DNA of 64,000 nucleotides from Lichenibacterium ramalinae (lineage in GTDB: Bacteria; Pseudomonadota; Alphaproteobacteria; Rhizobiales; Beijerinckiaceae): contig NZ_QYBC01000006.1 of the NCBI RefSeq assembly GCF_004137085.1, forward strand, positions 186,001-250,000, in the 5' to 3' direction. The notes under the pieces were generated by a model, which worked only from the letters and a program-made list of their open reading frames with translations, was not told the DNA's origin and ran no database searches. Of this stretch, positions 36,113 through 49,076 are shown one piece after another. Numbering within the stretch: position 1 is the first letter of the stretch; every line of letters starts with the position of its first letter. The translations under genes were made by a program, and so were the position numbers.

Positions 36113-37302
36113 CAGCGGTCGACCTCGCCGAAGACGATGTCGAGCGAGCCCAGGATGGCGGAGACGTCGGCCAGCATGTGCTCGCGGCACATGAAGTCCA
36201 TCGCCTGGAGGTGGGCGTAGCCGGGCGCCCGGATCTTGCAACGGTAGGGCTTGTCGGAGCCGTCGCTCACGAGATAGACGCCGAACTCGCCCTTGGGCGC
36301 CTCGACGGCGGTGTAGACCTCGCCGGCCGGGACGTGGAAGCCTTCGGTGTAGAGCTTGAAGTGATGGATGAGCGCTTCCATGGAACGCTTCATCTCGGCG
36401 CGGGGCGGCGGCGCCACCTTGCCCTGGCGCGTCGTGATGGGGCCCTGCCCCTCCGGTGCCAGCAGCTTCGTCACGCATTGCTGCATGATGTGGGTGGACT
36501 GCCGCATCTCCTCCATGCGGATGACCTGCCGGTCGTAGTTGTCGCAGTTGCGCCCGACCGGGATGTCGAAGTCCATCTCCTCGTAGCACTCGTAGGGCTG
36601 CGACTTGCGCAGGTCCCAGGCCGCGCCCGATCCCCGCACCATCACGCCCGAGAAGCCCCAGGCCCAGCATTCGTCGAGCGTCACGACGCCGATGTCGACG
36701 TTGCGCTGCTTGAAGATGCGGTTGTCGATGAACAGCGCCTCGAGGTCGTCGACGACCTTGAGGAAGGGCTCGCACCAGGCGCCGATGTCTTCGACGAGCT
36801 GCGTCGGCAGGTCCTCGTGCACGCCGCCCGGCCGGATGTAGTTGGCGTGCAGCCGAGCCCCGGACGCGCGCTCGTAGAAGCCCATCAGCTTCTCCCGCTC
36901 CTCGAAGCCCCAGAGCGGCGGCGTCAGGGCGCCGACGTCGAGCGCCTGCGTGGTGACGTTGAGCAGGTGCGACAGGATGCGGCCGATCTCGAGGTAGAGC
37001 ACCCGGATCAGCTGGGCCCGTCGCGGCACCTCGAGGCCCAGCAGCTTCTCGATGGCGAGGCAGAAGCCGTGTTCCTGGTTCATCGGCGACACATAGTCGA
37101 GCCGATCGAAATAGGGGATGTTCTGGACGTAGGTGCGGGCCTCCATCAGCTTCTCGGTGCCGCGGTGCAGCAGGCCGATATGCGGGTCCACGCGCTCGAC
37201 GATCTCGCCGTCGAGTTCGAGGACGAGGCGCAGCACGCCATGCGCGGCGGGGTGCTGCGGGCCGAAGTTGATCGAGAAGTTGCGGATCGACTGGTCGTTC
37301 AT
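36112..37302 (-). CDS. nuoD: NADH-quinone oxidoreductase subunit D
   Basis: A 396-residue subunit of the quinone-binding site, homologous to the large subunit of NiFe hydrogenases. Seen: [20 protein letters not shown] at the N terminus (the loop that contacts quinone), [20 protein letters not shown], the [20 protein letters not shown] segment and the [12 protein letters not shown] end. It precedes a small exported-protein gene and nuoE. Confidence 0.97.
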   Translation of the reverse strand: MNDQSIRNFSINFGPQHPAAHGVLRLVLELDGEIVERVDPHIGLLHRGTEKLMEARTYVQNIPYFDRLDYVSPMNQEHGFCLAIEKLLGLEVPRRAQLIRVLYLEIGRILSHLLNVTTQALDVGALTPPLWGFEEREKLMGFYERASGARLHANYIRPGGVHEDLPTQLVEDIGAWCEPFLKVVDDLEALFIDNRIFKQRNVDIGVVTLDECWAWGFSGVMVRGSGAAWDLRKSQPYECYEEMDFDIPVGRNCDNYDRQVIRMEEMRQSTHIMQQCVTKLLAPEGQGPITTRQGKVAPPPRAEMKRSMEALIHHFKLYTEGFHVPAGEVYTAVEAPKGEFGVYLVSDGSDKPYRCKIRAPGYAHLQAMDFMCREHMLADVSAILGSLDIVFGEVDR

Positions 37303-37306
37303 GGGG

Positions 37307-37945
37307 TCACGCCTTGTCGCCGACGGGGGCTCGGGTGGCCTTCTCGTCGCCCGGCAGGGACGCGACGTCCATCGCCTCCCAGGGCGACAGGAAGTCCCAG
37401 TCGCGGAAGTCCTGGGTGAGGCGCACCGGCTGGTTCACGACGCGCTTCTCGGCATCGTTCCACCACACCTCCACGAAGCCCGTCATGGGGAAGTCCTTGC
37501 GCAGCGGATGCCCCTCGAAGCCGTAATCCGTCAGGATGCGGCGCAGGTCGGGGTGGCCGGTGAAGAGGATGCCGAAGAGGTCGTAGGCTTCGCGCTCGTA
37601 CCAGTTGGCGGAGGGGAACACGGCCGTCAGCGAGGGGACGGCGGTCGCCTCGTCGGTCATCACCTTCAAGCGGATGCGCCGGTTGTGCTGCGGAGACAGC
37701 AGGTGAAGCACCACGTCGAAGCGCTTGTCGCGCTGAGGATAATCGACGCCGCACAGGTCGATGAAGCAGACGAAGCGGCAGCGCGGATCGTCGCGCAGGA
37801 AGGTCGCCACCTCCACGATGGCGGAAGCCTCCGCCATGAGGGTCAGTTCGTCATGCGCCACCTGCACCCGAACCGCCCCGTCCGGGAAGGACGAGGCGAT
37901 GGCCTCGCCGAGTTCGGCGTCGCTGGGTGTCCTGGCTTCGGTCAT
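37307..37945 (-). CDS. nuoC: NADH-quinone oxidoreductase subunit C
   Basis: A 212-residue peripheral subunit (30-kDa family). The family signature [20 protein letters not shown] is at about residues 105-124, followed by [20 protein letters not shown]. nuoD starts four bases downstream; nuoB ends 76 bases upstream. Confidence 0.97.
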   Translation of the reverse strand: MTEARTPSDAELGEAIASSFPDGAVRVQVAHDELTLMAEASAIVEVATFLRDDPRCRFVCFIDLCGVDYPQRDKRFDVVLHLLSPQHNRRIRLKVMTDEATAVPSLTAVFPSANWYEREAYDLFGILFTGHPDLRRILTDYGFEGHPLRKDFPMTGFVEVWWNDAEKRVVNQPVRLTQDFRDWDFLSPWEAMDVASLPGDEKATRAPVGDKA

Positions 37946-38021
37946 GAGGGTCCAACCTGGAGGGTGGTCGCGAGAATGGCCCCGCGCCGCCCGGTCGGGC
38001 GGCGCGGCAGCGGGCGCCGTG

Positions 38022-38645
38022 TCAGCGCTCGATCGTGCCGGTGCGGCGGATCTTCCGCTGCAGCATCAGGAAGCCGTAGAGCAGCGCTTCCGCCGTGGGG
38101 GGACACCCGGGCACGTAGATGTCGACCGGGATGATGCGGTCGCAGCCGCGCACCACCGAGTATGAATAGTGATAGTAGCCGCCGCCGTTGGCGCAGGAGC
38201 CCATCGAGATGACGTAGCGCGGCTCCGGCATCTGGTCGTAGACCTTGCGCAGGGCCGGAGCCATCTTGTTGGTCAGCGTGCCGGCGACGATCATGACGTC
38301 GGACTGGCGGGGGCTGGCGCGCGGGGCGAATCCGAACCGCTCGGAATCGTAGCGCGGCATGGAGAACTGCATCATCTCGACCGCGCAGCAGGCGAGGCCG
38401 AAGGTCATCCACATCAGCGAGCCCGTGCGGGCCCAGTTGATGATGTCGTCCGTCGTCGTCAGGATGAAGCCCTTGTCGGCCAGCTGGTTGCTCAGGCCGG
38501 ACAGGTAGGGATCTTCGGACTGGATGGCCCGGCCGGTCCGGGGGTCGATGAGCGGCTGGCCGCCCTGCGGCGGCACCGGCGACACCAGCGTGCCGCCGGG
38601 GGCCCGGGCTTCGCCGGCCGGGGTCTTGTCGAGGATCAATCCCAT
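38022..38645 (-). CDS. nuoB: NADH-quinone oxidoreductase subunit B
   Basis: A 207-residue subunit that carries the terminal cluster N2. The ligands are the tandem cysteines in [13 protein letters not shown], the Cys of [13 protein letters not shown], and [16 protein letters not shown] proline- and glycine-rich N-terminal lead of about 50 residues precedes the conserved core. Its start overlaps the nuoA stop by ten bases. Confidence 0.97.
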   Translation of the reverse strand: MGLILDKTPAGEARAPGGTLVSPVPPQGGQPLIDPRTGRAIQSEDPYLSGLSNQLADKGFILTTTDDIINWARTGSLMWMTFGLACCAVEMMQFSMPRYDSERFGFAPRASPRQSDVMIVAGTLTNKMAPALRKVYDQMPEPRYVISMGSCANGGGYYHYSYSVVRGCDRIIPVDIYVPGCPPTAEALLYGFLMLQRKIRRTGTIER

Positions 38646-39001
38646 TCGAGGGCGCCCTTGTTCCATTCGTACATAAAGCCGATCGTCAGCACGGCCAGGA
38701 AGCCCATCATGGACCAGAAGCCGAAGAGCCCGACGTCGTGGAAGGCCACGGCCCAGGGGAACAGGAACGCGACCTCGAGGTCGAAGATGATGAACAACAG
38801 CGCCACCAGGTAGAAGCGCACGTCGAACTTCATGCGGGCGTCGTCGAAGGCGTTGAAGCCGCACTCGTAGGCCGAGAGCTTCTCCGGATCCGGTGCCTGG
38901 AACGCTACGATGAACGGGACGACGAGCAGCGCCCCGGCGATCACCGCCGACACCGCGATGAAGATCACCAGCGGCAGGTATTGGTCGAGAAGCCCCGGCA
39001 T
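38636..39001 (-). CDS. nuoA: NADH-quinone oxidoreductase subunit A
   Basis: A 121-residue membrane subunit with three helices and the conserved [20 protein letters not shown] loop and [16 protein letters not shown] segment, in which the acidic pairs line the quinone tunnel. First gene of the nuo operon; the promoter must lie in 39002-39218, where I see no confident -35/-10 pair. Confidence 0.97.
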   Translation of the reverse strand: MPGLLDQYLPLVIFIAVSAVIAGALLVVPFIVAFQAPDPEKLSAYECGFNAFDDARMKFDVRFYLVALLFIIFDLEVAFLFPWAVAFHDVGLFGFWSMMGFLAVLTIGFMYEWNKGALEWD

Positions 39002-39218
39002 CGCACCTCCAGGGGTCCCGCAGCGAGACCCTCACGACAAAGACCGCAGGCCCCGTCCGGCCCCGATCAGCTTGGAGGAGAACTAATGTACCGCACTGCA
39101 CTCCGCAAGGCGAAACCCGCCGCAGGCCGCTTGGCCACAGAGTCGATGCGCCACAGTTGGAAGCCAACTGCGCGACACAGTGTCAGATCAAAGGAAGTAA
39201 AGGAGACCGGCATTGAAG

Positions 39219-39295
<77 letters not shown>

Positions 39296-39412
39296 GCGAA
39301 CCGCACCGCAACTCGTTGCAGCGGCGTCGCTCGGTGTTTGTTGTTTACGGGCGGGCACCCCGGGTGTCAAGCGCCCTGCCCGGCGGGAATGGATTTTCCG
39401 GGAGCCTCCCCG

Positions 39413-40036
39413 TCACCGGAGCCGGGGCGTGCCGACCCGCCAGCGCGCGATCTCCTGCGGGGTGAGGATGTGGATCGACTCGGGCTCGATCTGTTCGGCC
39501 TCGGCGATGGCGGCCGGGTTGACCCCCATGAGCTTGGTGTAGGTGCTCAGCGCCGTCACGAGTTCACCCGTCCCGTAGCTGCGCGTCGTCGATTCGCCAC
39601 CGCCGAACAGGTCGAAGTTGTGGCTGTAGATGGCCATGCGGTGGATGCCGAGGTGGCTGCCCGGCGGGATGATGCGCCTCTTGCCGCCGAAGAAGGCGTA
39701 GACGCAGGCCGACATGCAATAGCCCGACACGACGTGGAGCTCGTCGGATGCGTCGGCAGTCCTGGCCCGGGCGACGAGAACGCTGGCGCCGAACTGGCGC
39801 AGCAGCATGCCGAGCTTCATCGCCCCGACCACCGTGCCGCCGGGCGAGTTCAGCAGCACCAGCGGGCGGAAATCCGGGTCGCCGGAATGCTGCTCGACGA
39901 AGGCCTTGAAGGCGTCGGCCGTGTCGTTGGTGATCTCGCCCTGCGCGCTGATGACGTCGGCCCGCACCTCGGCATCGCGGCAATGGCGACGGCCGCAGGG
40001 CGCCGGGCCCGAGATGGTGAGCAGTTCGAAGCCCAT
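39413..40036 (-). CDS. Periplasmic ClpP/crotonase-fold protein (start uncertain)
   Basis: A protein with a serine-protease-like ClpP fold: RPLVLLNSPGGTVVGAMKLG (oxyanion-type GG), GMLLRQFGASVLVA, VVSGYCMSACVYAFFGGKRR (serine in the position of the ClpP nucleophile, SACVYAF) and GSHLGIHRMAIYS (histidine). A clear signal-peptide sequence (LRRIGAAWGRGLLSAAVVAS and on) lies in frame upstream, to about 40144, but no in-frame ATG, GTG or TTG exists between the tRNA-Val gene and that segment. The coordinates given begin at the first in-frame ATG; GTG 40063 or a CTG at 40144 are alternatives. A single-base error or frameshift near 40147 (an ATG is there in another frame) would explain it. Confidence 0.8.
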   Translation of the reverse strand: MGFELLTISGPAPCGRRHCRDAEVRADVISAQGEITNDTADAFKAFVEQHSGDPDFRPLVLLNSPGGTVVGAMKLGMLLRQFGASVLVARARTADASDELHVVSGYCMSACVYAFFGGKRRIIPPGSHLGIHRMAIYSHNFDLFGGGESTTRSYGTGELVTALSTYTKLMGVNPAAIAEAEQIEPESIHILTPQEIARWRVGTPRLR

Positions 40037-40167
40037 GGGTTCGGCGGCGTCGGCGGCCGCCACCGGCAGCAGCGTGACGGACGCCGACGCGACGACGGCG
40101 GCCGAAAGCAGACCTCGGCCCCAGGCGGCACCGATGCGTCGCAGGACATGGCGGGAACGCGGGGCGA

Positions 40168-40243
40168 TGGTGGGCGGTGACGGGCTCGAACCGCCGACAT
40201 TCTCGGTGTAAACGAGACGCTCTACCGACTGAGCTAACCGCCC
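40168..40243 (-). tRNA. tRNA-Val (anticodon TAC)
   Basis: A 76-base tRNA with encoded CCA. Acceptor GGGCGGT/ACCGCCC; anticodon stem TCTCG/CGAGA with loop TTTACAC; T arm with TTCGAGC. Located between lon and the ClpP-fold gene. Confidence 0.96.
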
Positions 40244-40395
40244 CAAAAACCCGGTTGACGCGATGTCATAACGCATTCGCCGCAGCCTTCCAAGTCGACT
40301 TCGGCTCCCTCGCGGGGCGCCGGACATGGGCCCTATCGAACACCGCCCGCCGGCCTTGCACAAGGCACGCCATGCCGCAGCGGACCCCGACTCGC

Positions 40396-40433
40396 CGACA
40401 GGGCCGCACCCCTCGCGGAGCACGGCCCTGTCG
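40396..40433 (-). terminator. lon terminator hairpin
   Basis: CGACAGGGCCG (40396-40406) and CGGCCCTGTCG (40423-40433) form an 11-bp stem with a 16-base loop, 24 bases after the lon stop. There is no T run. Confidence 0.6.
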
Positions 40434-40456
40434 CTGGTCTCAAAGTCGAGTCGTCC

Positions 40457-42883
<2,427 letters not shown>

Positions 42884-43260
42884 GCTGCATCCTATCGGGA
42901 GTGAGACGCTCGTCGGCGCTTCTCCTGAAGCCGCCGGCGCTTGTTCGCCGCCTCCCCGCCGGGTCCGGTGTCCACACCCGCCCGACGCGTCGACGGCGCG
43001 CCACGGGGCCAGGAAACCCGCACCCCGGAGCATGAGGCGACCGGATCAGGCGGCCTGCGCCGCCCCGTCGCCGATGCCCTTCTGCGAAGATGGCGGTCAC
43101 GCAACCGTCATTCAAGATCGAATCCGCCCACCCCGCCCGGCACGGCCCGCCCCGGGCAAAATCCGCGGCGGGCAAGCTCCGCGGCGGGGCCGCGCGGCTC
43201 CAGGCGCGGGTGAGGCAGAGTCGGATGCGACGCTACCGGACGCGCGGGGCCACGATGCGA

Positions 43261-43292
43261 GAGGGGCAGGGTCGTCGCCGACCCTGCCCCTC
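43261..43292 (-). terminator. clpX terminator hairpin
   Basis: A perfect 14-bp stem (43261-43274 with 43279-43292, GAGGGGCAGGGTCG arms) around a TCGC loop, seven bases after the clpX stop. The rest of 42884-43299 shows no gene; it holds the lon leader and promoter. Confidence 0.75.
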
Positions 43293-43299
43293 GAAGCCG

Positions 43300-44577
43300 T
43301 CAGGCGCTGGCCGCCCCGGTGCCGGTCTTCTCGGCCCCGCGTTCCGAGTAGATGTAGAGGGGTCTGGCGTTGCCCTCCACCACCTCGGGGCCGATCACCA
43401 CCTGCTCCACGCCGTCGAGGCCCGGCAGGTCGAACATCGTGTCGAGCAGGATGCCCTCCATGATGGAGCGCAGCCCGCGGGCGCCGGTCCGGCGCTCGAT
43501 CGCCTTCTTGGCGACGACGTTGAGCGCCTCGTCCTGGAACATCAGCTCCGTCGATTCCATCTCGAAGAGCCGCTGGTACTGCTTCACCAGCGCGTTCTTG
43601 GGCTCGGTGAGGATCTTCTTCAGGGCCTCCTCGTCGAGGTCCTCCAGCGTCGCGATGACGGGCAGGCGGCCGACGAACTCGGGGATGAGCCCGAACTTCA
43701 GCAGGTCCTCGGGCTCCACCTTGCGGAACACCTCGCCGGTGCGCCGGTCGTCCGGGGCCTGGACCGTGGCGCCGAAGCCGATCGACGTGCCCTTGCCGCG
43801 GCCCGAGATGATCTTCTCGAGGCCCGCGAAGGCGCCGCCGCAGATGAACAGGATGTTGGTGGTATCCACCTGCAGGAATTCCTGCTGGGGATGCTTGCGG
43901 CCACCCTGGGGCGGCACCGACGCCACCGTGCCCTCCATGATCTTCAGCAGCGCCTGCTGGACGCCCTCGCCCGACACGTCCCGGGTGATGGAAGGGTTGT
44001 CGGACTTGCGCGAGATCTTGTCGATCTCGTCGATGTAGACGATGCCGCGCTGCGCCCGCTCGACGTTGTAGTCGGAGGCCTGCAGCAACTTCAGGATGAT
44101 GTTCTCGACATCCTCGCCGACGTAGCCGGCTTCGGTCAGCGTCGTGGCATCCGCCATGGTGAAGGGCACGTCGAGGATGCGGGCCAGGGTCTGGGCCAGC
44201 AGCGTCTTGCCCGAGCCGGTCGGCCCGATCAGCAGGATGTTGGACTTCGCCAGCTCGACGTCGTTGTGCTTCGCGGCATGGTTGAGCCGCTTGTAATGGT
44301 TGTGCACCGCGACCGACAGAACGCGCTTCGCCTGCGGCTGGCCGATCACGTAATCGTCCAGGACCTTGCAGATCTCGCGCGGGGTCGGGATGCCATCCCG
44401 GCGGTTCACCAGCGACGACTTGTTCTCCTCGCGGATGATGTCCATGCAGAGCTCGACGCATTCATCGCAGATGAACACCGTCGGACCCGCGATCAGCTTG
44501 CGCACCTCGTGCTGGCTCTTGCCGCAGAAGGAGCAATATAGCGTGTTCTTCGAGTCGCTGCCGCCGGCTTTGCTCAT
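43300..44577 (-). CDS. clpX: ATP-dependent Clp protease ATP-binding subunit ClpX
   Basis: A 425-residue AAA+ unfoldase that feeds substrates to ClpP. Zinc-binding N domain [15 protein letters not shown] and [11 protein letters not shown] (about residues 16-41), Walker [19 protein letters not shown] (about 117-134), Walker [12 protein letters not shown], the IGF loop (TSIGFGA) for ClpP docking and sensor 2 [18 protein letters not shown] 44577 gives the standard N terminus. It lies 264 bp after clpP with its own upstream region. Confidence 0.97.
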   Translation of the reverse strand: MSKAGGSDSKNTLYCSFCGKSQHEVRKLIAGPTVFICDECVELCMDIIREENKSSLVNRRDGIPTPREICKVLDDYVIGQPQAKRVLSVAVHNHYKRLNHAAKHNDVELAKSNILLIGPTGSGKTLLAQTLARILDVPFTMADATTLTEAGYVGEDVENIILKLLQASDYNVERAQRGIVYIDEIDKISRKSDNPSITRDVSGEGVQQALLKIMEGTVASVPPQGGRKHPQQEFLQVDTTNILFICGGAFAGLEKIISGRGKGTSIGFGATVQAPDDRRTGEVFRKVEPEDLLKFGLIPEFVGRLPVIATLEDLDEEALKKILTEPKNALVKQYQRLFEMESTELMFQDEALNVVAKKAIERRTGARGLRSIMEGILLDTMFDLPGLDGVEQVVIGPEVVEGNARPLYIYSERGAEKTGTGAASA

Positions 44578-44841
44578 TGTCGTCTCCAGTCCGACCCGGC
44601 TCGCGCCGGGCGCGATTCGAATCACTTTTAGAAATTAGCCGCGGCCGGCTAACGAACCGTAGCGCCCCGGACCCGGACCGTGCGGCTCGCGCCGCCGCGG
44701 TCCGTGGCCCGACTCCCGATGCGACCACAGCCGGGGCGAGAGATCAACCCACGCCCGAGCCGCGGCTGCCCCGCAGGGCCGGCGACCGCCCCGTGCGAGG
44801 CCGGCCCACCGGCAGGGCCGTCGAGCCTCAGGCGCCTCGAA

Positions 44842-45474
44842 TCACTTGCCGTCCGTCGCGGGCTCGACGCGCTGCACCTCGACACGGTCGATGATGCCGA
44901 ACTCGCGCGCCTCGTCCGCCGTCATGAAATGGTCGCGGTCGAGCGTGTTTTCAATCGTGTCGTAGTCGCGGCCGGTGTGCTTGACGTAGATCTCGTTCAG
45001 CCGTCGCTTGATCTTCATGATGTCCTCGGCGTGGCGGAGGATATCGGAAGCCTGGCCCTGGAAGCCGCCCGAGGGCTGGTGCACCATGACGCGGGCGTTG
45101 GGCAGCGCGAAGCGCATGCCGGCCTCGCCGGCGCAGAGCAGCAGCGAGCCCATGGACGCCGCCTGGCCGACGCAGAGCGTCGACACCTTGGGGCGGATGA
45201 ACTGCATCGTGTCGTAGATGGCGAGGCCCGCCGTCACGACGCCGCCCGGCGAGTTGATATAGAGGGAGATCTCCTTCTTGGGGTTCTCCGCCTCCAGGAA
45301 CAACAGCTGGGCGATGATCACCGAGGCCATCTGGTCTTCGACCGGCCCGGTGAGGAAGATGATGCGCTCACGCAGCAGGCGAGAATAGATGTCGAAGCCC
45401 CGCTCGCCGCGGCTTGTGTTCTCGATCACCTGCGGGATGAGGTAGTTGTTGTATACCGCGATGGGATCCTGCAT
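44842..45474 (-). CDS. clpP: ATP-dependent Clp protease proteolytic subunit
   Basis: A 210-residue serine peptidase. Catalytic residues: Ser in [16 protein letters not shown] (about residue 107), His in [14 protein letters not shown] (about 132) and Asp in [14 protein letters not shown] (about 181). [20 protein letters not shown] is the standard loop. A TATATT/TTGCGC promoter-like pair lies upstream. Gene order tig-clpP-clpX-lon is the standard one. Confidence 0.97.
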   Translation of the reverse strand: MQDPIAVYNNYLIPQVIENTSRGERGFDIYSRLLRERIIFLTGPVEDQMASVIIAQLLFLEAENPKKEISLYINSPGGVVTAGLAIYDTMQFIRPKVSTLCVGQAASMGSLLLCAGEAGMRFALPNARVMVHQPSGGFQGQASDILRHAEDIMKIKRRLNEIYVKHTGRDYDTIENTLDRDHFMTADEAREFGIIDRVEVQRVEPATDGK

Positions 45475-45520
45475 CGGACCGGCCCTCTTCCCTGTCAGCG
45501 GCCGCGATGGCCGCGCATCG

Positions 45521-45548
45521 AATATAAGTGCGGTCCGGCGGAGCGCAA
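45521..45548 (-). promoter_or_regulatory. clpP promoter
   Basis: Read on the minus strand, TTGCGC (45548-45543) and TATATT (45526-45521) are 16 bases apart, about 47 bases before the clpP start. The -35 is weak; heat-shock sigma factor use is possible but not shown. Confidence 0.4.
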
Positions 45549-45574
45549 CTCGCGCCGGACCGTGCCGCGGAAGC

Positions 45575-45604
45575 GGCCCCGGCGCGGTTCTCCGCGCCGG
45601 GGCC
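45575..45604 (-). terminator. tig terminator hairpin
   Basis: A perfect 13-bp stem (45575-45587 with 45592-45604) around a TTCT loop, seven bases after the tig stop. No T run follows. Confidence 0.75.
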
Positions 45605-45611
45605 GAGCCGC

Positions 45612-47033
45612 TCAGGCGCCCTCGGACTCGGCGACTGCCGGGGCCGCCTCGGCGGAGAAGCCGTCGCCCGCGGGGGCGCCGTCCTCGTCATCCTGCGGCT
45701 TGAACAGCTCCTCGCGCGACACGGTGCGCTCGTTGACCTTCGCCTGCGACACGATGTGGTCGACGACCTTCTCCTCGAACAGCGGCGCCTTGAGCTCGCT
45801 CAGCGCCTGCGGGTTCTTGGTGTAGTGCTCCCACACCTGCTTCTCCTGGCCGGGGTACTGCCGGGTCAGCTCGACCAGGGCCTTGCCGACCTCGTTGTCC
45901 TCGACCTTGATGCCGGCCTTCTCGCCGACCTCGGCCAGGACGAGGCCGAGCCGCACGCGGCGCTCGGCGATGCGGCGATATTCCGCACGGGCGGCCTCCT
46001 CGGTGGTGCCCTCGTCGGCGAAGCCCTTGCCCGAGCGCTGCTGCTCGGCCTGCACCTGCCGCCAGATGTTGTCGAACTCCTGCGTCACCAGGCCCTCGGG
46101 CAGCTCGAAGCTGTAGCGTTTGTCGAGCGCGTCGAGCAGCGAGCGCTTGATCTTGTCGCGCGAGGCCCGGGCGAAGTCGTCCTGCATGCGCGAGCGGATC
46201 GCCTCGCGCAGGGCCTCGAAGCTGTCGAAGCCGAAGGTCTTGGCGAAATCGTCGTCGAGCTTCACCTCGCCCGGAGCGCCGATCTCCCGCACCTTGACGT
46301 CGAAGGTCGCGTCCTTGCCGGCGAGGTCGGTGGAGCCGTAGTCGGCCGGGAACGTGACGGTGATGCGGCGGTCCTCGCCGGCTTTCATGCCGATCAGCTG
46401 GTCCTCGAAGCCCGGGATGAAGTTGCCCGAGCCCAGCACCAGCGGCATGTCCTCGCCCTTGCCGCCCTCGAAGGGAACGTCGTCGACGCGGCCCTCGAAA
46501 TCGATCTTGACCCGGTCGCCCGAAGCCGCGACGGCGTCGTCGCCCTCCTTGGCGTCGTAGCCGCGGCCGCTTTCGGCCAGCTGGTCGATCGAGCGCTGGA
46601 TCTCGTCGTCCGAGATGTCGGCGACCGTACGCTCGAGCTCGAGGTCCTCGAAGGAGCCGGTCTCGAAGGCCGGGATGGTCTCGACCGCGACGGTGAAGCT
46701 GAGGTCGCCCTCCGCCTCCATGGCGCGCTCCACCTCGGCCTGGTCGCTGGCGAGGTCGATCTTGGGCTCCAGCGCCAGGCGGAGGCCGTTATCCTCGACG
46801 ATCTTGCGGTTGGCCTCGTTCACGGCGTTCTGGACGACGTCGCCCATGATGGACCGCCCATAGAGGCGCTTCAGATGCGACAGCGGCACCTTGCCGGGAC
46901 GGAACCCGTTGATGCGGACCTTGTCCTTCATCCCCACGAGTTCGCTCTGGAGGCGAGACGCCAGATCGGCGGCCGGGAGAACGACCTTGTATTCCCGCCG
47001 CAACCCCTGCGCGCTGATCTCGGTAACCTGCAT
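45612..47033 (-). CDS. tig: Trigger factor (ribosome-associated peptidyl-prolyl isomerase)
   Basis: A 473-residue chaperone that binds at the ribosomal exit tunnel. N-terminal domain with the ribosome-binding signature [18 protein letters not shown] (about residues 42-59), FKBP-type PPIase domain near 160-245 ([20 protein letters not shown]), and a helical C-terminal domain ending in an acidic, Ala-rich tail with [16 protein letters not shown]. Length is typical for alphaproteobacteria. Upstream 47034-47202 holds its promoter region. Confidence 0.96.
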   Translation of the reverse strand: MQVTEISAQGLRREYKVVLPAADLASRLQSELVGMKDKVRINGFRPGKVPLSHLKRLYGRSIMGDVVQNAVNEANRKIVEDNGLRLALEPKIDLASDQAEVERAMEAEGDLSFTVAVETIPAFETGSFEDLELERTVADISDDEIQRSIDQLAESGRGYDAKEGDDAVAASGDRVKIDFEGRVDDVPFEGGKGEDMPLVLGSGNFIPGFEDQLIGMKAGEDRRITVTFPADYGSTDLAGKDATFDVKVREIGAPGEVKLDDDFAKTFGFDSFEALREAIRSRMQDDFARASRDKIKRSLLDALDKRYSFELPEGLVTQEFDNIWRQVQAEQQRSGKGFADEGTTEEAARAEYRRIAERRVRLGLVLAEVGEKAGIKVEDNEVGKALVELTRQYPGQEKQVWEHYTKNPQALSELKAPLFEEKVVDHIVSQAKVNERTVSREELFKPQDDEDGAPAGDGFSAEAAPAVAESEGA

Positions 47034-47202
47034 CGTCTTCGTCCTTCAACACTCGTCTCGGTGCCGTCAATCGGCGTAACATGGCCCCGGGCACGCCGCA
47101 GCACCGGCGCGCCGGATGCGGCGCCGAACTGCGGATGGCGACACGAGGGGATCGGGGGACCGCTGCGGGTCGCCGCGCGCTCCCGTCAGCGGCCGGCCGA
47201 GC

Positions 47203-47263
47203 CGGTGCGGGCGGAGGGACTCGAACCCCCACGACGTGAGTGACCGGAATCCTTGTCCGGTCC
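47203..47263 (-). pseudogene. Truncated tRNA-Leu-like 3' end (integration scar)
   Basis: Read on the minus strand, the T arm (GGGGGTTCGAGTCCCTC), acceptor 3' strand CGCCCGC, discriminator A and a mutated CCG in place of CCA are present. The variable arm and 3' anticodon stem can still be traced (ATTCCGGTC), but the 5' half with the matching GCGGGCG acceptor strand and D arm is absent. It has close similarity to the 3' end of the intact tRNA-Leu(TAG) at 48041. Together with the adjacent broken integrase it looks like an old attachment site. Confidence 0.6.
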
Positions 47264-47298
47264 GCCGTCGTTGCTTGGCTCGTAACCCATTGACCGCG

Positions 47299-47710
47299 CT
47301 AGCTGTTCCAGAACCGCTCGTGCCCCGACTGTGGCATGTGGCAGGGTTCCGGGGCCGGTTCTGCCACAAGCCGCGCGCACTGGACGCAGTCCAGTGTCAT
47401 CGCCGCCATGGCCGCTTCTAGCGCGGTCGGGCTCATGTGGATATAGCGTTGTGCGGTGGTGATGGAGCGGTGCCCCATGACGCACGGGATCGCCGTGGCG
47501 TCGATCCCGGTCTCGCGATTCGCTCCGTCGAGCCGGACCAGGCGGTCGTGGGAGGCCCTTCGTTCCGAAACCGTCGACGTCTTGGCCAGCGCCGAGAGCT
47601 TGCGGTTGAGGGTGGCCGGCGTGCCGCCCCGCCTGCGGAGCACCCGGACGTCGTCGTCCGGGGGGCGACGCCCACGCGCACGCAAGCCGTCCTCCCCCAT
47701 GGAATGATCG
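47299..47710 (-). pseudogene. Tyrosine recombinase remnant
   Basis: The frame ends with CVMGHRSITTAQRYIHMSPT, which is the C-terminal H-x-x-T...Y box of phage-type tyrosine recombinases (Tyr nucleophile in QRYIH), followed by a tail. Upstream in the same frame VLRRRGGTPATLNRKLSALAK resembles the N-terminal core-binding domain. The central catalytic part with the first Arg and Lys is missing, so this is an internally deleted, nonfunctional integrase. It lies 36 bp from the tRNA-like scar. Confidence 0.65.
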
Positions 47711-48040
47711 GCACGGCTGTCGATGTCGTTCGTTCGGGATGATCGCTGGTGCGCCCGGAAGCGTTCCCAGGCGTGATCTCGAATCGCGTCGAAGCGGTCA
47801 GGTCCCGCCCCCTGCCGGGCCGGGATGTGGCTTCCCTGAGCCGGAGCGGCGCCCTCCTGGGATGCCTGGTCCTTGATCGGCGGAGCGCCCTTCAGGACGT
47901 GGAGCGTGGATCCCAGCTTCCAGGATGCCGCCTCCGCTTGGGTCCTGCACAGGCGCCAAGCCGATCGTCTCGTGCGAGATCGCGGCCTCGAAGCCGCTTC
48001 CCCGCTCGCTGATGGGCATGGTATGAACGGCCGTGTGCCT
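47711..48040. other. No gene recognised between the integrase remnant and tRNA-Leu
   Basis: About 330 bases with mixed composition and no frame that reads as protein on either strand. Probably decayed element DNA plus the tRNA-Leu promoter. Confidence 0.5.
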
Positions 48041-48125
48041 GCCCGCATGGCGGAATTGGTAGACGCAGCAGATTTAGGTTCTGCCGCCGAAAGGTGTGGG
48101 GGTTCGAGTCCCTCTGCGGGCACCA
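48041..48125 (+). tRNA. tRNA-Leu (anticodon TAG)
   Basis: An 85-base class II tRNA with encoded CCA. Acceptor GCCCGCA/TGCGGGC; anticodon stem CAGA/TCTG with loop containing TTTAGG; long variable arm GCCGCCGAAAGGTGT; T loop TTCGAGT. Confidence 0.96.
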
Positions 48126-49076
48126 CGCCTCGAAGCGAGCGACGGGCACCTCCCCACTCCCATGCGCGCGCGAACGCCTGAAGGGAGATGATCTCCCTCT
48201 CGCAAGCCAGACCTCCCGCAGTGCCAACACAGCGGCGAATCAGCATTCCACGTTCGGCACGTCAGCCATCATGAGGTCCGCTCGCCTGGACCAGACGCAA
48301 CAAGGCTCGATCCGATCATGGTGGCCATCAGTACGATGATGGCCTCGTAGCGGATCATTGAAAACCAAACTTTGGTGCTTCAAGGACAGGGGCAAAACGA
48401 AGACGTAGCGTTCCGGACCAGACCGCTTGCACCCCTTCCCTCGACAAGAGGTCGCGCAGCGCCGACCTCTGGCGATTCCAGCAAACTCACGGGAAAGCTC
48501 TCCCATCCCGGGGAGACGGCGGGCCGACCAGGGCATGCGGGCGTGACGCGCCTGCGAGCGGCGCCGGACCAGGGTGTCGCAAAGCCCACTCTCTTCCCAC
48601 AACTCCTGAGTGGCAGGAGTCTCGCCTGGGAGGCCGGAGAGACATGATCGGAGTTTGCACCAGAAAAGGTCACGGGGTGGTCGATAACCCGTGAGCCACC
48701 GGGAGGAAGGCTCCGCACGACGCGGCGCCCGCGGCGATGATTCCAGGGTCGGCAGCGGTTGACGTCCGCGGTACCGGTGCCAGCCGCTGGAACGGCATGC
48801 TCGATCCAGAGAAAGACGATGCTGGATCAGACGATTAGCCCCTGGTCGCCCTCCCGGTCCGGCGTGGCTGCCCGACATCCGTCCGCGGCTGGGCGCCGTA
48901 TCGCATCCGGGCCATCCACCGCGGGCGGCCGAGCGTGATGGCAGCCCGGCACGGGGGAGCGCATCGCGCGTCGATCACCGACGACTTCTCATGGTCTTCC
49001 GGTAGAAACCGAGGGCATCGACAGCCCACTTCCGAACCGGACGACCCATGCCGCCTCAGCTGGAGCTAAGCTGCAT
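48126..49076. other. 950-bp stretch without a recognisable gene
   Basis: Open frames exist on both strands but none has protein-like composition or a family match. A small hairpin CTCCTG-AGTGG-CAGGAG (about 48604-48620) and AT-rich patches near 48330-48370 are the only structure noted. Lower G+C than the flanks suggests decayed foreign DNA. Confidence 0.5.

Noticed and set aside
47203-47285. Functional tRNA-Leu on the minus strand
   Set aside because: The 5' acceptor strand and D arm that would pair with the visible 3' part are not present, and CCA is changed to CCG.
48240-48878. 212-codon minus-strand frame in the gene-poor stretch
   Set aside because: No family resemblance, irregular composition and no upstream signal; treated as chance open frame.
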